Under the pieces are notes generated by a model that was given only the letters and a program-made list of their open reading frames with translations, made no database searches and had not been told where the DNA came from. 64,000 nucleotides of DNA from CANHBY01 sp046342195 (lineage in GTDB: Bacteria; Pseudomonadota; Gammaproteobacteria; Burkholderiales; Burkholderiaceae_C), in contig JBKDQE010000061.1 in assembly GCA_046342195.1 (NCBI GenBank), positions 1 through 64,000 of the forward strand, given 5' to 3'. How positions within the stretch are numbered: the stretch's first letter is position 1; the number at the start of each line of letters is the position of its first letter. The translations under genes were made by a program, and so were the position numbers. Below, in pieces: positions 1-7,847 of this stretch.

Positions 1-22
1 CGCATACCCCCGGCGCAATTTG

Positions 23-60
23 CCGAGCAGCATCGCCAGCGCGCTGGCGATGCTGCTCGG
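23..60. repeat. Perfect 38-bp palindrome
   Basis: Bases 23-40 are the exact reverse complement of 43-60, and the central GC is itself self-complementary, so the whole 38 bp is one GC-rich palindrome. It is not followed by a T-run on either strand, so a simple Rho-independent terminator is not supported. It lies just beyond the 3' end of the decayed gene at 91-402. It could be a cruciform-forming site, a recombination or protein-binding site, or a bidirectional transcription barrier. Confidence 0.75.
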
Positions 61-90
61 TCTGTCACAAGCAAAGAAATCGATTAACCT

Positions 91-402
91 TCAACTTGGA
101 CTTCCTTCCTTTTGATTGGTACGCCGGAAGGGGGCAGGTCAATGTGGATAAGCACACCGTTGGTTTTCAGCCTCAAGCACCCACCAGAAGTCCGCACCTC
201 AAGGCCCCGAGTTGTTTGTCTCAATTGCGACTCAATCCATTTGAGGCCACAAAAGCTCCTCAATTTTGCCGTCAGGATAGGTGACTGAAATGCCAGCTTC
301 ATCAATCATGACGATTATTTTTTTCTCGAACGTGAATGCATCTGGGCGGGCCGCAAGCCTTTTTTGGAACCATTCCAGCATTCGCCTGCAGGGGGTGGTC
401 AT
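91..402 (-). pseudogene. Decayed small conserved hypothetical gene with in-frame TGA stops
   Basis: Reading from an ATG at 402, one frame gives a coherent protein: a start rich in basic and aromatic residues (MLEWFQKRL), then ISVTYPDGKIEELLWPQMD, then VAIETNNSGP, then GADFWWVLEAENQRC. The segments are interrupted by TGA codons after MD, after GP and after a later PYH-like stretch. The layout (a PDG-type strand, then W, then IETxxxGP, then DxFWxL) matches, from memory, a family of small proteins of about 100-130 residues in Burkholderiales. The C-terminal half of that family is not recognisable here. One TGA sits where the family usually has Arg or another residue and one where it often has Trp, consistent with point-mutation decay. 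Function of the family is unknown to me. Confidence 0.6.
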
Positions 403-449
403 AGCGATTTGACTTCAATGACGAGCTCGACATTCAAGAAAGACGATGG

Positions 450-830
450 TCATGCCGACTTATTGCTTATATTTTTTTTGTTGGGTGCATTCAATGACAT
501 GGTCTGGGCTGCAAGCAGGCTTGATTTTGGCAACAAACGATTGAGCAATTGGCATGCCTCAGAATAACAGATACCAATAAATTGATCTATGGATTCGCCC
601 TTTACCGCAGAGGCTCCGTGCAGTATTTCCCGAAGGCCACCGATGATCGCCAAGGCTGCAGTTTCTTCTTGAAGCACGAGGCATTGTGGCCATGTGCTCA
701 CCAAGGCTTGAAAATCACTCTGTTCAAGACCAAAGAGCGTTGGACATTCCCAATCCCAGTGACTGATCCAGTAGTTTAGGGTGCGCTGCAAAGCGTCTTG
801 ATCGGTTGTGGAAAGGTTGGTGATTTTCAT
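450..830 (-). CDS. Conserved-looking hypothetical protein, 126 aa
   Basis: This ORF starts with ATG at 830 and encodes a soluble, Trp/Leu-rich protein without signal peptide or membrane segment. Its middle contains ALAIIGGLREILHGAS and IGICYSEACQLLNRL, which read like packed amphipathic helices. The amino-acid composition is natural for a real protein, and no better ORF competes in the other frames. The last 15 residues are Asn/Lys-rich. I do not recognise the family, and neither the decayed gene downstream nor the divergent small ORF upstream suggests a function. Confidence 0.55.
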   Translation of the reverse strand: MKITNLSTTDQDALQRTLNYWISHWDWECPTLFGLEQSDFQALVSTWPQCLVLQEETAALAIIGGLREILHGASAVKGESIDQFIGICYSEACQLLNRLLPKSSLLAAQTMSLNAPNKKNISNKSA

Positions 831-954
831 GTAAGCTCACAAAAAGCACCCCACGTCATGCTGTGCGCAATCATGGCATTCAGAAAAATAATCAAGGCAG
901 GAGAGTGAAATAAATAGTCCAAACAAACTTCCATCGCGCTGTTGAGGGCTCAAG

Positions 955-1098
955 ATGAAGCAGAAAGTTTTTGTAGTGTTGGTTGTTTTTCTGTTCTCCT
1001 TAACTGGGTTCTGGTTGTACAGACAACTCAAGATTGACGCCTGCTTCGACGATGGGGGCCGCTGGAATAGGCAGCAAGCAGCTTGCGAATACCAATAG
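955..1098 (+). CDS. Small membrane-anchored protein, 47 aa
   Basis: An ATG at 955 follows a GAGGG ribosome-binding motif and opens a 47-residue frame ending at a TAG. Residues 4-22 form a strongly hydrophobic helix (VFVVLVVFLFSLTGFWLY) after a basic start. They are followed by a short periplasm-facing tail with two cysteines (DACFDDGGRWNRQQAACEY). The pattern D-x-C-x-D-x-GG-x-W...C resembles a common type of tiny proteobacterial lipid-bilayer-anchored hypothetical protein. The two cysteines could form a disulphide. It is convergent with the tRNA operon. Function is unknown. Confidence 0.6.
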   Translation: MKQKVFVVLVVFLFSLTGFWLYRQLKIDACFDDGGRWNRQQAACEYQ

Positions 1099-1166
1099 CA
1101 ACAGGGGTTCTCGCCGCAACTCAGGACAGAGGAGATATTAGCCACATAACGCAAAATTTTCACTGC

Positions 1167-1201
1167 AAAAAAAGCACCTAAGCCATTCGGCCTAAGTGCT
1201 T
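1167..1201 (-). terminator. Rho-independent terminator of the tRNA-Lys operon
   Basis: On the minus strand bases 1201 to 1172 form a 13-bp stem with a four-base GAAT loop. All positions pair if two G-U wobbles are allowed, and the stem is followed by a run of T. On the plus strand the wobbles would become A-C mismatches, which fixes the orientation. It lies just downstream of the second tRNA-Lys gene. Confidence 0.8.
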
Positions 1202-1220
1202 GATAATGATATAAAAATTT

Positions 1221-1296
1221 TGGTGGGCCCTGAGTGACTCGAACACTCGACCGACGGATTAAGAGTCCGCTGCTCTACCAACTGAGCTAAGAGCCC
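1221..1296 (-). tRNA. tRNA-Lys (anticodon CTT)
   Basis: This 76-nt sequence folds as a standard cloverleaf. It has a GGGCTCT acceptor strand, D arm AGCTCAGTTGGTAGAGC, a seven-base anticodon loop CTCTTAA with anticodon CTT, a T arm with GTTCGAGTC, and an encoded CCA end. It is the second gene of a two-tRNA operon, 13 bp after tRNA-Lys(TTT), and is followed by a hairpin terminator. Confidence 0.95.
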
Positions 1297-1309
1297 TTCA
1301 GAGAAATTT

Positions 1310-1385
1310 TGGTGGGTTGTGCGGGATTCGAACCCACGACCAACGGATTAAAAGTCCGCTGCTCTACCAGCTGAGCTAACAACCC
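1310..1385 (-). tRNA. tRNA-Lys (anticodon TTT)
   Basis: This 76-nt cloverleaf has acceptor GGGTTGT, D arm AGCTCAGCTGGTAGAGC, anticodon loop CTTTTAA with anticodon TTT, T arm GTTCGAATC, and an encoded CCA. It is the first gene of the operon. With the CTT gene it covers both lysine codons (AAA and AAG). A good -10 box lies 13 bp upstream. Confidence 0.95.
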
Positions 1386-1397
1386 AGTAAGCCTTCA

Positions 1398-1426
1398 ATT
1401 ATAAGCTATTTTTATGGCCGCAAGAA
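1398..1426 (-). promoter_or_regulatory. Probable sigma-70 promoter of the tRNA-Lys operon
   Basis: On the minus strand a perfect TATAAT (1403-1398) is preceded by a 17-bp spacer and a weak -35 TTCTTG (1426-1421). The -10 box lies 13 bp before the tRNA-Lys(TTT) 5' end, which fits a short leader. The region between the -10 box and the tRNA is not GC-rich, so stringent control is not evident. Confidence 0.6.
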
Positions 1427-1503
1427 CGCGGTAAGGTCTTTGATTTTATCTTGAATCTTTTCAGTTCAATTTTAACAAGCCCCCGATAGTGCGATTCAGC
1501 ACA

Positions 1504-2295
1504 TTATTGCTGGGCTTGAATGATGACTTGCAAGGCTTCGCTGGCAGCCACCATGCCAAAGGTGGAAGTCACCATCACGCTGGAGCCATAGCCATGGCAA
1601 TTGAGTGTGCCATCGGAAGGCTGTTCACACTGCTGTGCTGGGGTTTTCACAGGTTCGCGTGAAAACACACAGCGAATGCCGATCGCTTTCCCAGCACGTG
1701 CCGCGCCATGCTTTTGGCGTAAGCGCTGCCGCAACGATGCTAACAAAGGATCGTGCGTGGTTTCGGCCAGGTCTGCAACCTGTACTTCATGGGGAAACTG
1801 CTTTCCGCCCGCAGCGCCGACACAAATGAGGGGTGTTTCGGTGCGAAGCCCCCAGGCACAAAGCACAGCCTTGGCTTGAACCTGGTCACAGGCGTCAATC
1901 AGAACGTCAAGGGGTTCTGGCAAGAGCCCGGGCCAACAGGCTTCATCTACAAAGGCTTCAATGGGCTTGACCAGACAGCCCGGATGAATTTGCATTACTC
2001 GTTCCTGAATCGCCAAAACCTTGGCTTGTCCAAGCGTGCTGCTCAACGCTTGCACCTGTCGATTGATATTCGATTCTGCAATGTGGTCGAGATCAAAGAG
2101 GGTGATTGATGCAACCCCGCTGCGCGCCAAGGCTTCAGCCACCCAGGAACCCACCCCACCGAGCCCCACAATACCCACCCGAGCCTGACGGATGCAAGCA
2201 TAGCCCAGAGTGCCATACAAGCGGCGCAAGCCGCCGAAACGGCGTTCCAAATCAAAGTTATCAATCACCGTTTTTTTCTCAAAATAGGCACTCAT
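1504..2295 (-). CDS. tcdA: tRNA threonylcarbamoyladenosine dehydratase TcdA
   Basis: This 263-aa E1-like (ThiF/MoeB fold) protein carries out the ATP-dependent dehydration of t6A37 in tRNA to cyclic ct6A. The nucleotide-binding loop GLGGVG is at residues 44-49, after the opening RFGGLRRLYG typical of the family. ITLFDLDHIAESNINRQ, which binds ATP-Mg, follows, and a downstream DACDQVQAK segment is also typical. Length fits YgdL/CsdL proteins (about 268 aa). It starts 45 bp after cpoB on the same strand and may be the last gene of the tol cluster transcript. Confidence 0.93.
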   Translation of the reverse strand: MSAYFEKKTVIDNFDLERRFGGLRRLYGTLGYACIRQARVGIVGLGGVGSWVAEALARSGVASITLFDLDHIAESNINRQVQALSSTLGQAKVLAIQERVMQIHPGCLVKPIEAFVDEACWPGLLPEPLDVLIDACDQVQAKAVLCAWGLRTETPLICVGAAGGKQFPHEVQVADLAETTHDPLLASLRQRLRQKHGAARAGKAIGIRCVFSREPVKTPAQQCEQPSDGTLNCHGYGSSVMVTSTFGMVAASEALQVIIQAQQ

Positions 2296-2340
2296 TGACA
2301 GCCGATGATTCCCCAGTCCAGGAGGCTTTCAGGGCTTGAA

Positions 2341-3129
2341 TTATTTCAAGATTGCCAAGCGCTCTTTGCCTGCTTGGGCAGCCTCTGAGTTGGGGTAGGC
2401 CTTGATGAGATCTTCGAGTGTTCGTTTAGAGGCTTTAAGGTCTTTCATCTCGGCTTGGCAGTTGGCAATCGCCAACAGCGATTCAGGGGCGCGGCTGTGG
2501 GTGGGGGCAGCTGCCACCAGGCTGCGAAAAACAGTAATGGCGTCTTTGTATTCACGTTTGCCATAGAGCGCATTGCCGAGCCAGAACTTGGCGATGTCGC
2601 TATAGGCGCTGGACGGATAGCGTCGTTGAAACGCACTGAGCGCCAGAACCGCCCCATCAAAATCCGCTGTACGAAGCTGAGCAAGGGCCAATTCGTAGCT
2701 GCGTTTTTCTTCGGGGTCAACCAAGGCTTCTTTGCCTTCGATGACCACTCTTTGCGGCTCAAAACGGCGTAAGCGATCATCCACAGATTGAGACACATCT
2801 TTTTGACGTCGCTGAATGTCGACCACATCACGAACGAGTTGCTCTTGAGTACCCTGCTGACGTGCCAACTCAGAACGTATCAGATCAAGCTGATTGTTCA
2901 GATCAAGGAGAATCTTGCGCAACTGAAGCAACTCATCTTGCATTTTAGTATTGAGCTCAGCTTGCTTCAGGCGATGCTCCTCGTTGGCTTCATCAAGCTG
3001 CTTGCGCAAGTCTAAAATGGCCTGGCGGGCTTCTTTGTCATCAAAGAGGCCCGCTTGGCCCACCAAGGGCCAAACAGCAAGCGAAGCCAAGAAAGCATGA
3101 GCAAACCATCGTTGGGGGAACTTCATCAA
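2341..3129 (-). CDS. cpoB: Tol-Pal cell division coordinator CpoB (YbgF)
   Basis: A 262-aa periplasmic protein of the Tol-Pal system that links peptidoglycan synthesis with outer-membrane constriction. A signal peptide ends near VGQA (about residue 26). It is followed by an N-terminal coiled coil rich in Leu, Gln and Glu (about residues 35-110), which would trimerise. A C-terminal array of TPR repeats (about 140-262) includes AKFWLGNALYGKREYKDAI and ASKRTLEDLIKAYPNS. It follows tolB and pal, the standard order. Start at the first of two adjacent ATG codons; the second is also possible. Confidence 0.93.
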   Translation of the reverse strand: MMKFPQRWFAHAFLASLAVWPLVGQAGLFDDKEARQAILDLRKQLDEANEEHRLKQAELNTKMQDELLQLRKILLDLNNQLDLIRSELARQQGTQEQLVRDVVDIQRRQKDVSQSVDDRLRRFEPQRVVIEGKEALVDPEEKRSYELALAQLRTADFDGAVLALSAFQRRYPSSAYSDIAKFWLGNALYGKREYKDAITVFRSLVAAAPTHSRAPESLLAIANCQAEMKDLKASKRTLEDLIKAYPNSEAAQAGKERLAILK

Positions 3130-3155
3130 TAAACCTTTCCGCCAATATGAAGGCG

Positions 3156-3224
3156 AAAAAAAACACTGCTTCTGGCCTTCGCACAGGGGTTGGCCCCTTG
3201 CGATCTGAGCCCATGAGCAGTGTT
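3156..3224 (-). terminator. Probable terminator or attenuator between pal and cpoB
   Basis: On the minus strand a 9-bp perfect stem, AACACTGCT (3224-3216) with AGCAGTGTT (3170-3162), encloses a loop that carries its own GGGG/CCCC hairpin. It is followed immediately by a T-run (3163-3156). This is the arrangement of a Rho-independent terminator, so pal may be transcribed at a higher level than cpoB. Confidence 0.6.
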
Positions 3225-3245
3225 GATGTTGTCAGTCAGTGAAAT

Positions 3246-3809
3246 TTACTGGCTTGGGTTTAACTCAGCTCGGCGGTTTTGAGCCCAAACAGATTCACCT
3301 GTACCGGAAACCGCTGGACGCTCTTTGCCAAAGCTGACAATGTCCAACTGTTTAGACGATGCACCCAGAACCGTCAAGGATTTGGCCACGGCTTCAGCAC
3401 GCTTTTGGCCCAAAGCCAAATTGTATTCACGGCCTCCGCGCTCATCGGCATGGCCCTCGACAACAAGGCGACGATTGCGATCAGAGGAAAGCGATTTGGC
3501 ATTCACCTCAACTACTCGCAAAAACTCATCTTTGATGAGAAAGCTGTCAAAATCAAAATAAATAACGCGGGGAAGTTTGACTTCCGGCTTGGTGGGTGCT
3601 TGCCCTGAATGGCCTGAAGCATTCACAGGAGCCACACTGTTTGCGGAGCTCTGCTGATTGGTGTTCACTGGCTCAACCTTTTTTTCAACGACAGGCGTTT
3701 TATTGGCGTCCAGGGTGGGGGTGGAGGAGCAGCCTGCAGCAAGCACTGATAGCAGGGCCAAAGACAATGCACAGCGAGATGACTTGGAAAGTGAAAGGGT
3801 GGATTTCAT
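3246..3809 (-). CDS. pal: Peptidoglycan-associated lipoprotein Pal
   Basis: A 187-aa outer-membrane lipoprotein that anchors the outer membrane to peptidoglycan and binds TolB. The lipobox LAAGC puts the lipidated cysteine at residue 27. A Pro/Asn-rich linker follows, then an OmpA-type peptidoglycan-binding domain (about 85-187) with YFDFDSFLIKDEF, LVVEGHADERGGREYNLALGQKRAEAV and NRRAELN. Residues of the HADERG motif contact meso-diaminopimelate in this family. It lies 36 bp after tolB. Confidence 0.96.
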   Translation of the reverse strand: MKSTLSLSKSSRCALSLALLSVLAAGCSSTPTLDANKTPVVEKKVEPVNTNQQSSANSVAPVNASGHSGQAPTKPEVKLPRVIYFDFDSFLIKDEFLRVVEVNAKSLSSDRNRRLVVEGHADERGGREYNLALGQKRAEAVAKSLTVLGASSKQLDIVSFGKERPAVSGTGESVWAQNRRAELNPSQ

Positions 3810-3845
3810 GAGCGTTCCTGATAGAAATTAATCGATTATGGTTGT

Positions 3846-5123
3846 TCAACGAGGATAGGGCCCCCACGAGGGCTCTCTGAGTTCCGAATGGGTTGAGCCC
3901 AAGCGTGACTTGAATTTTCCATCAAGGGTGGTAGTCATAAGAACCTCCCTTCCCTGATCACGCGTTGCATAAAGGATCAAGCGACCATTGGGTGCGAAAC
4001 TCGGGTTTTCGTCATCATCGGTTTCCGTGAGGGATTGAACTGCTCCGGTGTTGAGATCCATGAGGTGAAGGCGAAAAGCCCCGCCGATCCGTGAAATATA
4101 AGCCAAATTTTCGCCATTTGGGCTGATGGCCGGGCTGATGTTGTAGGAACCCACAAATGTCACTCTCTCAACAGGGCCTCCTCCAAAGGGTACGCGGTAA
4201 ATTTGGGGGCCACCGCCTCGGTCACTGACAAAGTAAACCATCTGACCGTCAGGCGATAATGTGGCTTCGGTATCAATTGCGGTGCTTGTGGTCAGGCGGC
4301 GCAGGTTTTGGCCATTTCGGCTTATCACAAACAATTGTGAGCCACCATCACGTGACAGCGTAACCACCAGTGATTGACCATCTGGTGACCATGCCGGGGC
4401 GCTGTTGGTACCAGGAAAATCGGCCACAATGCGCCGATTACCTGTCAGAATTTCTTGAACATAGACGACGGCTCTCTGTTTTTCAAAAGATACATAGGCC
4501 AATTCACGCCCATCCGGGGACCACGCCGGAGAGATGATGGATTCCTTGCTTTTCAGGGCAGAGCGGGCATTTTCACCATCTGAATCGGCCACAAAAAGGG
4601 TATGTTGGCGACCGTTGCGGCTTACAAAGGCAACACGGGTTGAGAAAGCGCCTTTTTCACCGGTGAGTTTCTCAAAAATGGCATCGGCAATTCTGTGCGC
4701 CGCAAGACGAAAATCAGGTGACAGGACGGAACTCACCGCTGTGAGTTCGACGCCTTTGACAACATCCCAAATTTTATATCGCACGTCAAATCGGCCATCG
4801 GCCAAACGCGTGACCGTGCCACCCACCATGACATCGGCTGAGCGAGCTCGCCAATCAGGGAAGCTGATTGCAGAGGTTTCATCAAGAGTGGTGTCTGTGG
4901 GAATAATACGGAACACACCGCTTCGTTCAAGATCGGAACGAACAATTTCAGCAATCGATTGATAAAGGCGGTCTTCACCACGAAAGTGGCCAATGGCAAT
5001 TGGCAGTTGCGTGGCACCAACACCACGAATATCTACCTGGAATGAGTCGGCGGCTTGTGCAGCAGGCCAGAAAAAAATACTTATCAAACTGATCGCAAAA
5101 AACCGGGAGACAAATGCAAACAT
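3846..5123 (-). CDS. tolB: Tol-Pal system beta-propeller protein TolB
   Basis: A periplasmic protein of about 425 aa that works with Pal and TolA. The start at 5123 (MFAFVSRFF...) opens directly into a signal peptide ending AAQA. The frame stays open upstream to 5264, but that part overlaps repeat-element sequence (5163-5219) and gives an unlikely N-terminus. An ATG at 5138 is an alternative. An N-terminal alpha/beta domain (about 20-160) is followed by five WD40-like PD40 propeller blades with repeated SPDG motifs (SPAWSPDG, SPDGQMVYFVSDRGG, SPNGENLAYIS). It heads tolB-pal-cpoB. No tolQRA genes are in this window. Confidence 0.94.
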   Translation of the reverse strand: MFAFVSRFFAISLISIFFWPAAQAADSFQVDIRGVGATQLPIAIGHFRGEDRLYQSIAEIVRSDLERSGVFRIIPTDTTLDETSAISFPDWRARSADVMVGGTVTRLADGRFDVRYKIWDVVKGVELTAVSSVLSPDFRLAAHRIADAIFEKLTGEKGAFSTRVAFVSRNGRQHTLFVADSDGENARSALKSKESIISPAWSPDGRELAYVSFEKQRAVVYVQEILTGNRRIVADFPGTNSAPAWSPDGQSLVVTLSRDGGSQLFVISRNGQNLRRLTTSTAIDTEATLSPDGQMVYFVSDRGGGPQIYRVPFGGGPVERVTFVGSYNISPAISPNGENLAYISRIGGAFRLHLMDLNTGAVQSLTETDDDENPSFAPNGRLILYATRDQGREVLMTTTLDGKFKSRLGSTHSELREPSWGPYPR

Positions 5124-5162
5124 GACAGGAACCAACATGGAGCCAAGAATTGGATGGGAAAG

Positions 5163-5219
5163 CTCTGCAGAACCCCTCGTGGGTAAGTGCGGCCTGGCCG
5201 GACGGTTAACAGGCCCTAG
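5163..5219. repeat. Solitary end of the TIR repeat element plus GTTAACAGGCCCTAG motif
   Basis: Bases 5163-5182 read CTCTGCAGAACCCCTCGTGG. This matches the terminal inverted repeat of the element seen complete at 11762-11924 and 35096-35261, with one change. Bases 5205-5219 hold GTTAACAGGCCCTAG, which accompanies the element at 35076 and recurs at 39539. It lies between rng and tolB and has been read into the upstream extension of the tolB frame. Confidence 0.55.
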
Positions 5220-5244
5220 ACAGAGCAAAATGATCGGAAAGAGT

Positions 5245-6723
5245 TTACAAGAGTACGATGTCAAATAATTCGGGGGAATTGATAGACTCAGCCTGCAATG
5301 AGATGGGCTTGCCGATGAATTCGCTCAATGAAGCCAAGTGATGGCTTTCTTCATCAAGCAGCATTTCAATCACCGTAGAGTGGGCCACCACACGAAATTC
5401 TTTGGGATTAAATTGGCGGGCCTCACGCAAAATTTCGCGCAGAATTTCATAGCAGACGCTACGGGCTGTTTTAACCAAACCTTTGCCTTCACATGTCGGG
5501 CAGGGTTGGCACAACATACGTGCAAGCGATTCACGGGTGCGCTTGCGGGTCATCTCGACCAGACCCAGATGGCTGAAGCCACTGACAGAGACTTTAGTGC
5601 GGTCACGTAACAGCTGTTTGCGCAACTCCAAAAGCACTGCATTGCGGTGATCTTCCCGCACCATGTCGATGAAATCAATAATGATGATGCCGCCCAGGTT
5701 GCGCAAACGAAGTTGGCGAGCAATGGCCTGCGTAGCCTCAAGATTGGTTTTAAAGATGGTTTCATCAAAATTTCGAGCGCCCACATAACCTCCGGTGTTG
5801 ACATCAACGGTTGTGAGCGCTTCAGTTTGGTCAATGATGAGGTAGCCCCCCGATTTGAGATCAACACGGCGAGCCAGTGCAAGCGAAATTTCTTTTTCAA
5901 TGTTGAACAGATCAAACAAAGGGCGTTCACCAAGGTAATGGGTAAGCCTGCCGATGGCACTTGGGGTGAAGGTTTCGCCAAAGGTTTTTAGCACTTCAAA
6001 TTGCTCGCGGGAGTCGATGCGAATAGTGGCTGTTTCTTCATGAACCATGTCTCTCAGGACGCGCTGGGCAAGATGAATATCTTGGTAAATCAAGGTTCCC
6101 GGGGTAGAGTATTGGCTACGCTCGCGCATATTGGTCCAAGTTTTACGTAAATAATGAATGTCTTCAGCGAGCTCGGCATCGGTGGCTTCTTCAGCGTTGG
6201 TGCGCAAAATAAAGCCCCCCATCTCGCCCGTATCAGACTGCGATAGAGCCTGAACGCGCTGACGAAGTTGATCACGAGTTTCAGGTGAGCCGATTTTTTG
6301 GGAAATGCCGATGTGATCGTCATAGGGCAAATAAACCAGTAATCGGCCTGCAATACTGATTTGGGTGGAAAGCCGCGGCCCCTTGGTGCCGATGGGGTCT
6401 TTAATGACCTGCGCTGTGATGGTCTGCCCAGAAAATAACAGTTTTTCGATGGGCACTGGAGCGGGCACGTCGGGGCCGTGCTCGCTGCGAGACGGGCCCA
6501 TCACATGAACATCTGCCACATGGAGAAAAGCCGTGCGATCCAGACCAATATCGATGAAAGCTGATTGCATGCCAGGAAGCACACGCACCACCCTGGCTGT
6601 GTAGATATTGCCTACCAGCCCTCGCTCCAGAGTACGCTCAATATGAAGTTCTTGTAACACACTGTTCTCAATAACAGCGACCCGGGTTTCCTGGGGGGTG
6701 CAATTGATGAGGATATCTTGCAT
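5245..6723 (-). CDS. rng: Ribonuclease G
   Basis: A 492-aa endoribonuclease for 16S rRNA 5' maturation and mRNA decay (E. coli RNase G has 489 aa). It opens with MQDILINCTPQETRVAV. An S1 RNA-binding domain follows at about residues 35-120, then the catalytic domain. The metal-binding aspartates are in TTVDVNTGG (D307) and GGIIIIDFIDM (D350), and a zinc-link motif CPTCEGKG lies near residues 408-415. The long C-terminal scaffold of RNase E is absent, which separates the two. maf lies 27 bp upstream and rlmH follows maf, a frequent proteobacterial order. Confidence 0.95.
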   Translation of the reverse strand: MQDILINCTPQETRVAVIENSVLQELHIERTLERGLVGNIYTARVVRVLPGMQSAFIDIGLDRTAFLHVADVHVMGPSRSEHGPDVPAPVPIEKLLFSGQTITAQVIKDPIGTKGPRLSTQISIAGRLLVYLPYDDHIGISQKIGSPETRDQLRQRVQALSQSDTGEMGGFILRTNAEEATDAELAEDIHYLRKTWTNMRERSQYSTPGTLIYQDIHLAQRVLRDMVHEETATIRIDSREQFEVLKTFGETFTPSAIGRLTHYLGERPLFDLFNIEKEISLALARRVDLKSGGYLIIDQTEALTTVDVNTGGYVGARNFDETIFKTNLEATQAIARQLRLRNLGGIIIIDFIDMVREDHRNAVLLELRKQLLRDRTKVSVSGFSHLGLVEMTRKRTRESLARMLCQPCPTCEGKGLVKTARSVCYEILREILREARQFNPKEFRVVAHSTVIEMLLDEESHHLASLSEFIGKPISLQAESINSPELFDIVLL

Positions 6724-6750
6724 GAAGCTTTGACTTAATAGTAATCGTGG

Positions 6751-7353
6751 TCAAATGGGCCAACCTGCCTGCCGCAGTAGTTCGCTGGTTTCGAACAAAG
6801 GCAAACCCATGATGCCGGAATAGCTGCCTTCAATATGAGAAACCCAGCTGGCTGCTGCGCTCTGGATGGCATAAGCGCCTGCTTTTTCGAATGGCTCTTC
6901 AGTTTGTATGTAACGCCAAATTTGTGCCTCTGAGAGGGCTGCAAAACGAACGTTTGAAATAGAAAGAGTCAGTCCGATTTTCTCTTTCCAGGCCAGTGCA
7001 ACAGCGGTGAACACCTGATGTGTTTGACCTGAAAGAAGCTGAAGGGTCTTGAAAGCTTCCTGTGGGTTGGCGGGCTTGCCAAGAATGCGGCACCCCAAGG
7101 ACACCGTGGTGTCAGCACACAATACAGGAGCAATTGGCAAGCCGTGCCGCACGCGACGGTCACGGGATGCCTCCAGCTTGGCCAGCGTCACGCGGCGTAC
7201 ATAATCACTGGGCAACTCACCAGCTTGTTCGGTTTCCAAAGCCTCGGCATTTTCGAGGGCATCCGGCAATAACAGCTCGAATCGAACCCCGATTTGCTCT
7301 AGCAATTGACGGCGTCGCGGGCTTTTCGATGCCAAATAAACAAATTCGGACAT
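6751..7353 (-). CDS. maf: Maf-type nucleoside triphosphate pyrophosphatase
   Basis: A 200-aa house-cleaning enzyme hydrolysing dTTP/UTP or modified pyrimidine nucleotides to the monophosphate. The N-terminal substrate loop ASKSPRRRQLLEQIG (about residues 8-22), DTTVSLG (about 83-89), a FKTLQLLSGQTHQVFTAV segment and the C-terminal GSYSGIMGLPL all fit the family. The DT motif carries the usual catalytic aspartate. Which Maf subclass it belongs to cannot be settled by eye. It sits between rlmH and rng, the typical position of yhdE. Confidence 0.92.
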   Translation of the reverse strand: MSEFVYLASKSPRRRQLLEQIGVRFELLLPDALENAEALETEQAGELPSDYVRRVTLAKLEASRDRRVRHGLPIAPVLCADTTVSLGCRILGKPANPQEAFKTLQLLSGQTHQVFTAVALAWKEKIGLTLSISNVRFAALSEAQIWRYIQTEEPFEKAGAYAIQSAAASWVSHIEGSYSGIMGLPLFETSELLRQAGWPI

Positions 7354-7361
7354 GCTTGATT

Positions 7362-7829
7362 TTAGTTGCGATGATAGGGATGATTGGATAACAAGGTCCA
7401 GCCTCTATAAAGCGCTTCTGCAAGCATGACTCGCGCCAAGGCATGAGGCAATGTGAGGTCTGATAGACGCAAGGATTCCTCAGCCGTAGCTTTGAGCTCA
7501 GGAGCCAATCCATCCGGTCCGCCGATATAAAAAGCCACATCTTGGCCCTTGTTCATCCAGACTTTGATACGCGAGGAAAGTTGATCGCTCGTGCAATGGT
7601 CGCCTCGCTCGTCAAGAATAACGCGCCAAGCGCCCTTCGGCGTTATGGCTTTTAAGCGATCAGCTTCAGCCATCATGAGTTGTGCCACCGTTTTACTGCC
7701 TCGCGTCTCGGCCTTGACGGCTCGTAATTCAAACCGGAACTCGGGTGGAAATCGTTTGGCAAAATCGATGAAGGCTTCGTCAGCCCAGCGAGGCTGACGA
7801 AGCCCCACAGCCAATAGCCAGAGCTTCAT
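7362..7829 (-). CDS. rlmH: 23S rRNA (pseudouridine1915-N3)-methyltransferase RlmH
   Basis: A 155-aa SPOUT-class methyltransferase acting on pseudouridine 1915 of helix 69 in the assembled 70S ribosome. Features are the opening LWLLAVGLRQ, a mid-domain VILDERGDHCTSDQL, the SAM-binding knot FYIGGPDGL, and the diagnostic tail ending HPYHRN. Length equals the E. coli protein. It follows rsfS by 18 bp, the usual pairing, so both are probably co-transcribed. Confidence 0.96.
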   Translation of the reverse strand: MKLWLLAVGLRQPRWADEAFIDFAKRFPPEFRFELRAVKAETRGSKTVAQLMMAEADRLKAITPKGAWRVILDERGDHCTSDQLSSRIKVWMNKGQDVAFYIGGPDGLAPELKATAEESLRLSDLTLPHALARVMLAEALYRGWTLLSNHPYHRN

Positions 7830-7847
7830 TGCTGTTTTTTTCTTGTT

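Noticed and set aside
91..402. TGA read as tryptophan
   Set aside because: Many other genes here end normally at TGA and prfB for UGA decoding is present, so recoding is unlikely; decay is simpler.
837..1163. Minus-strand open frame of 108 codons
   Set aside because: It runs antisense to the better small ORF at 955-1098 and has poor composition (many Cys/Ser) without a ribosome-binding site.
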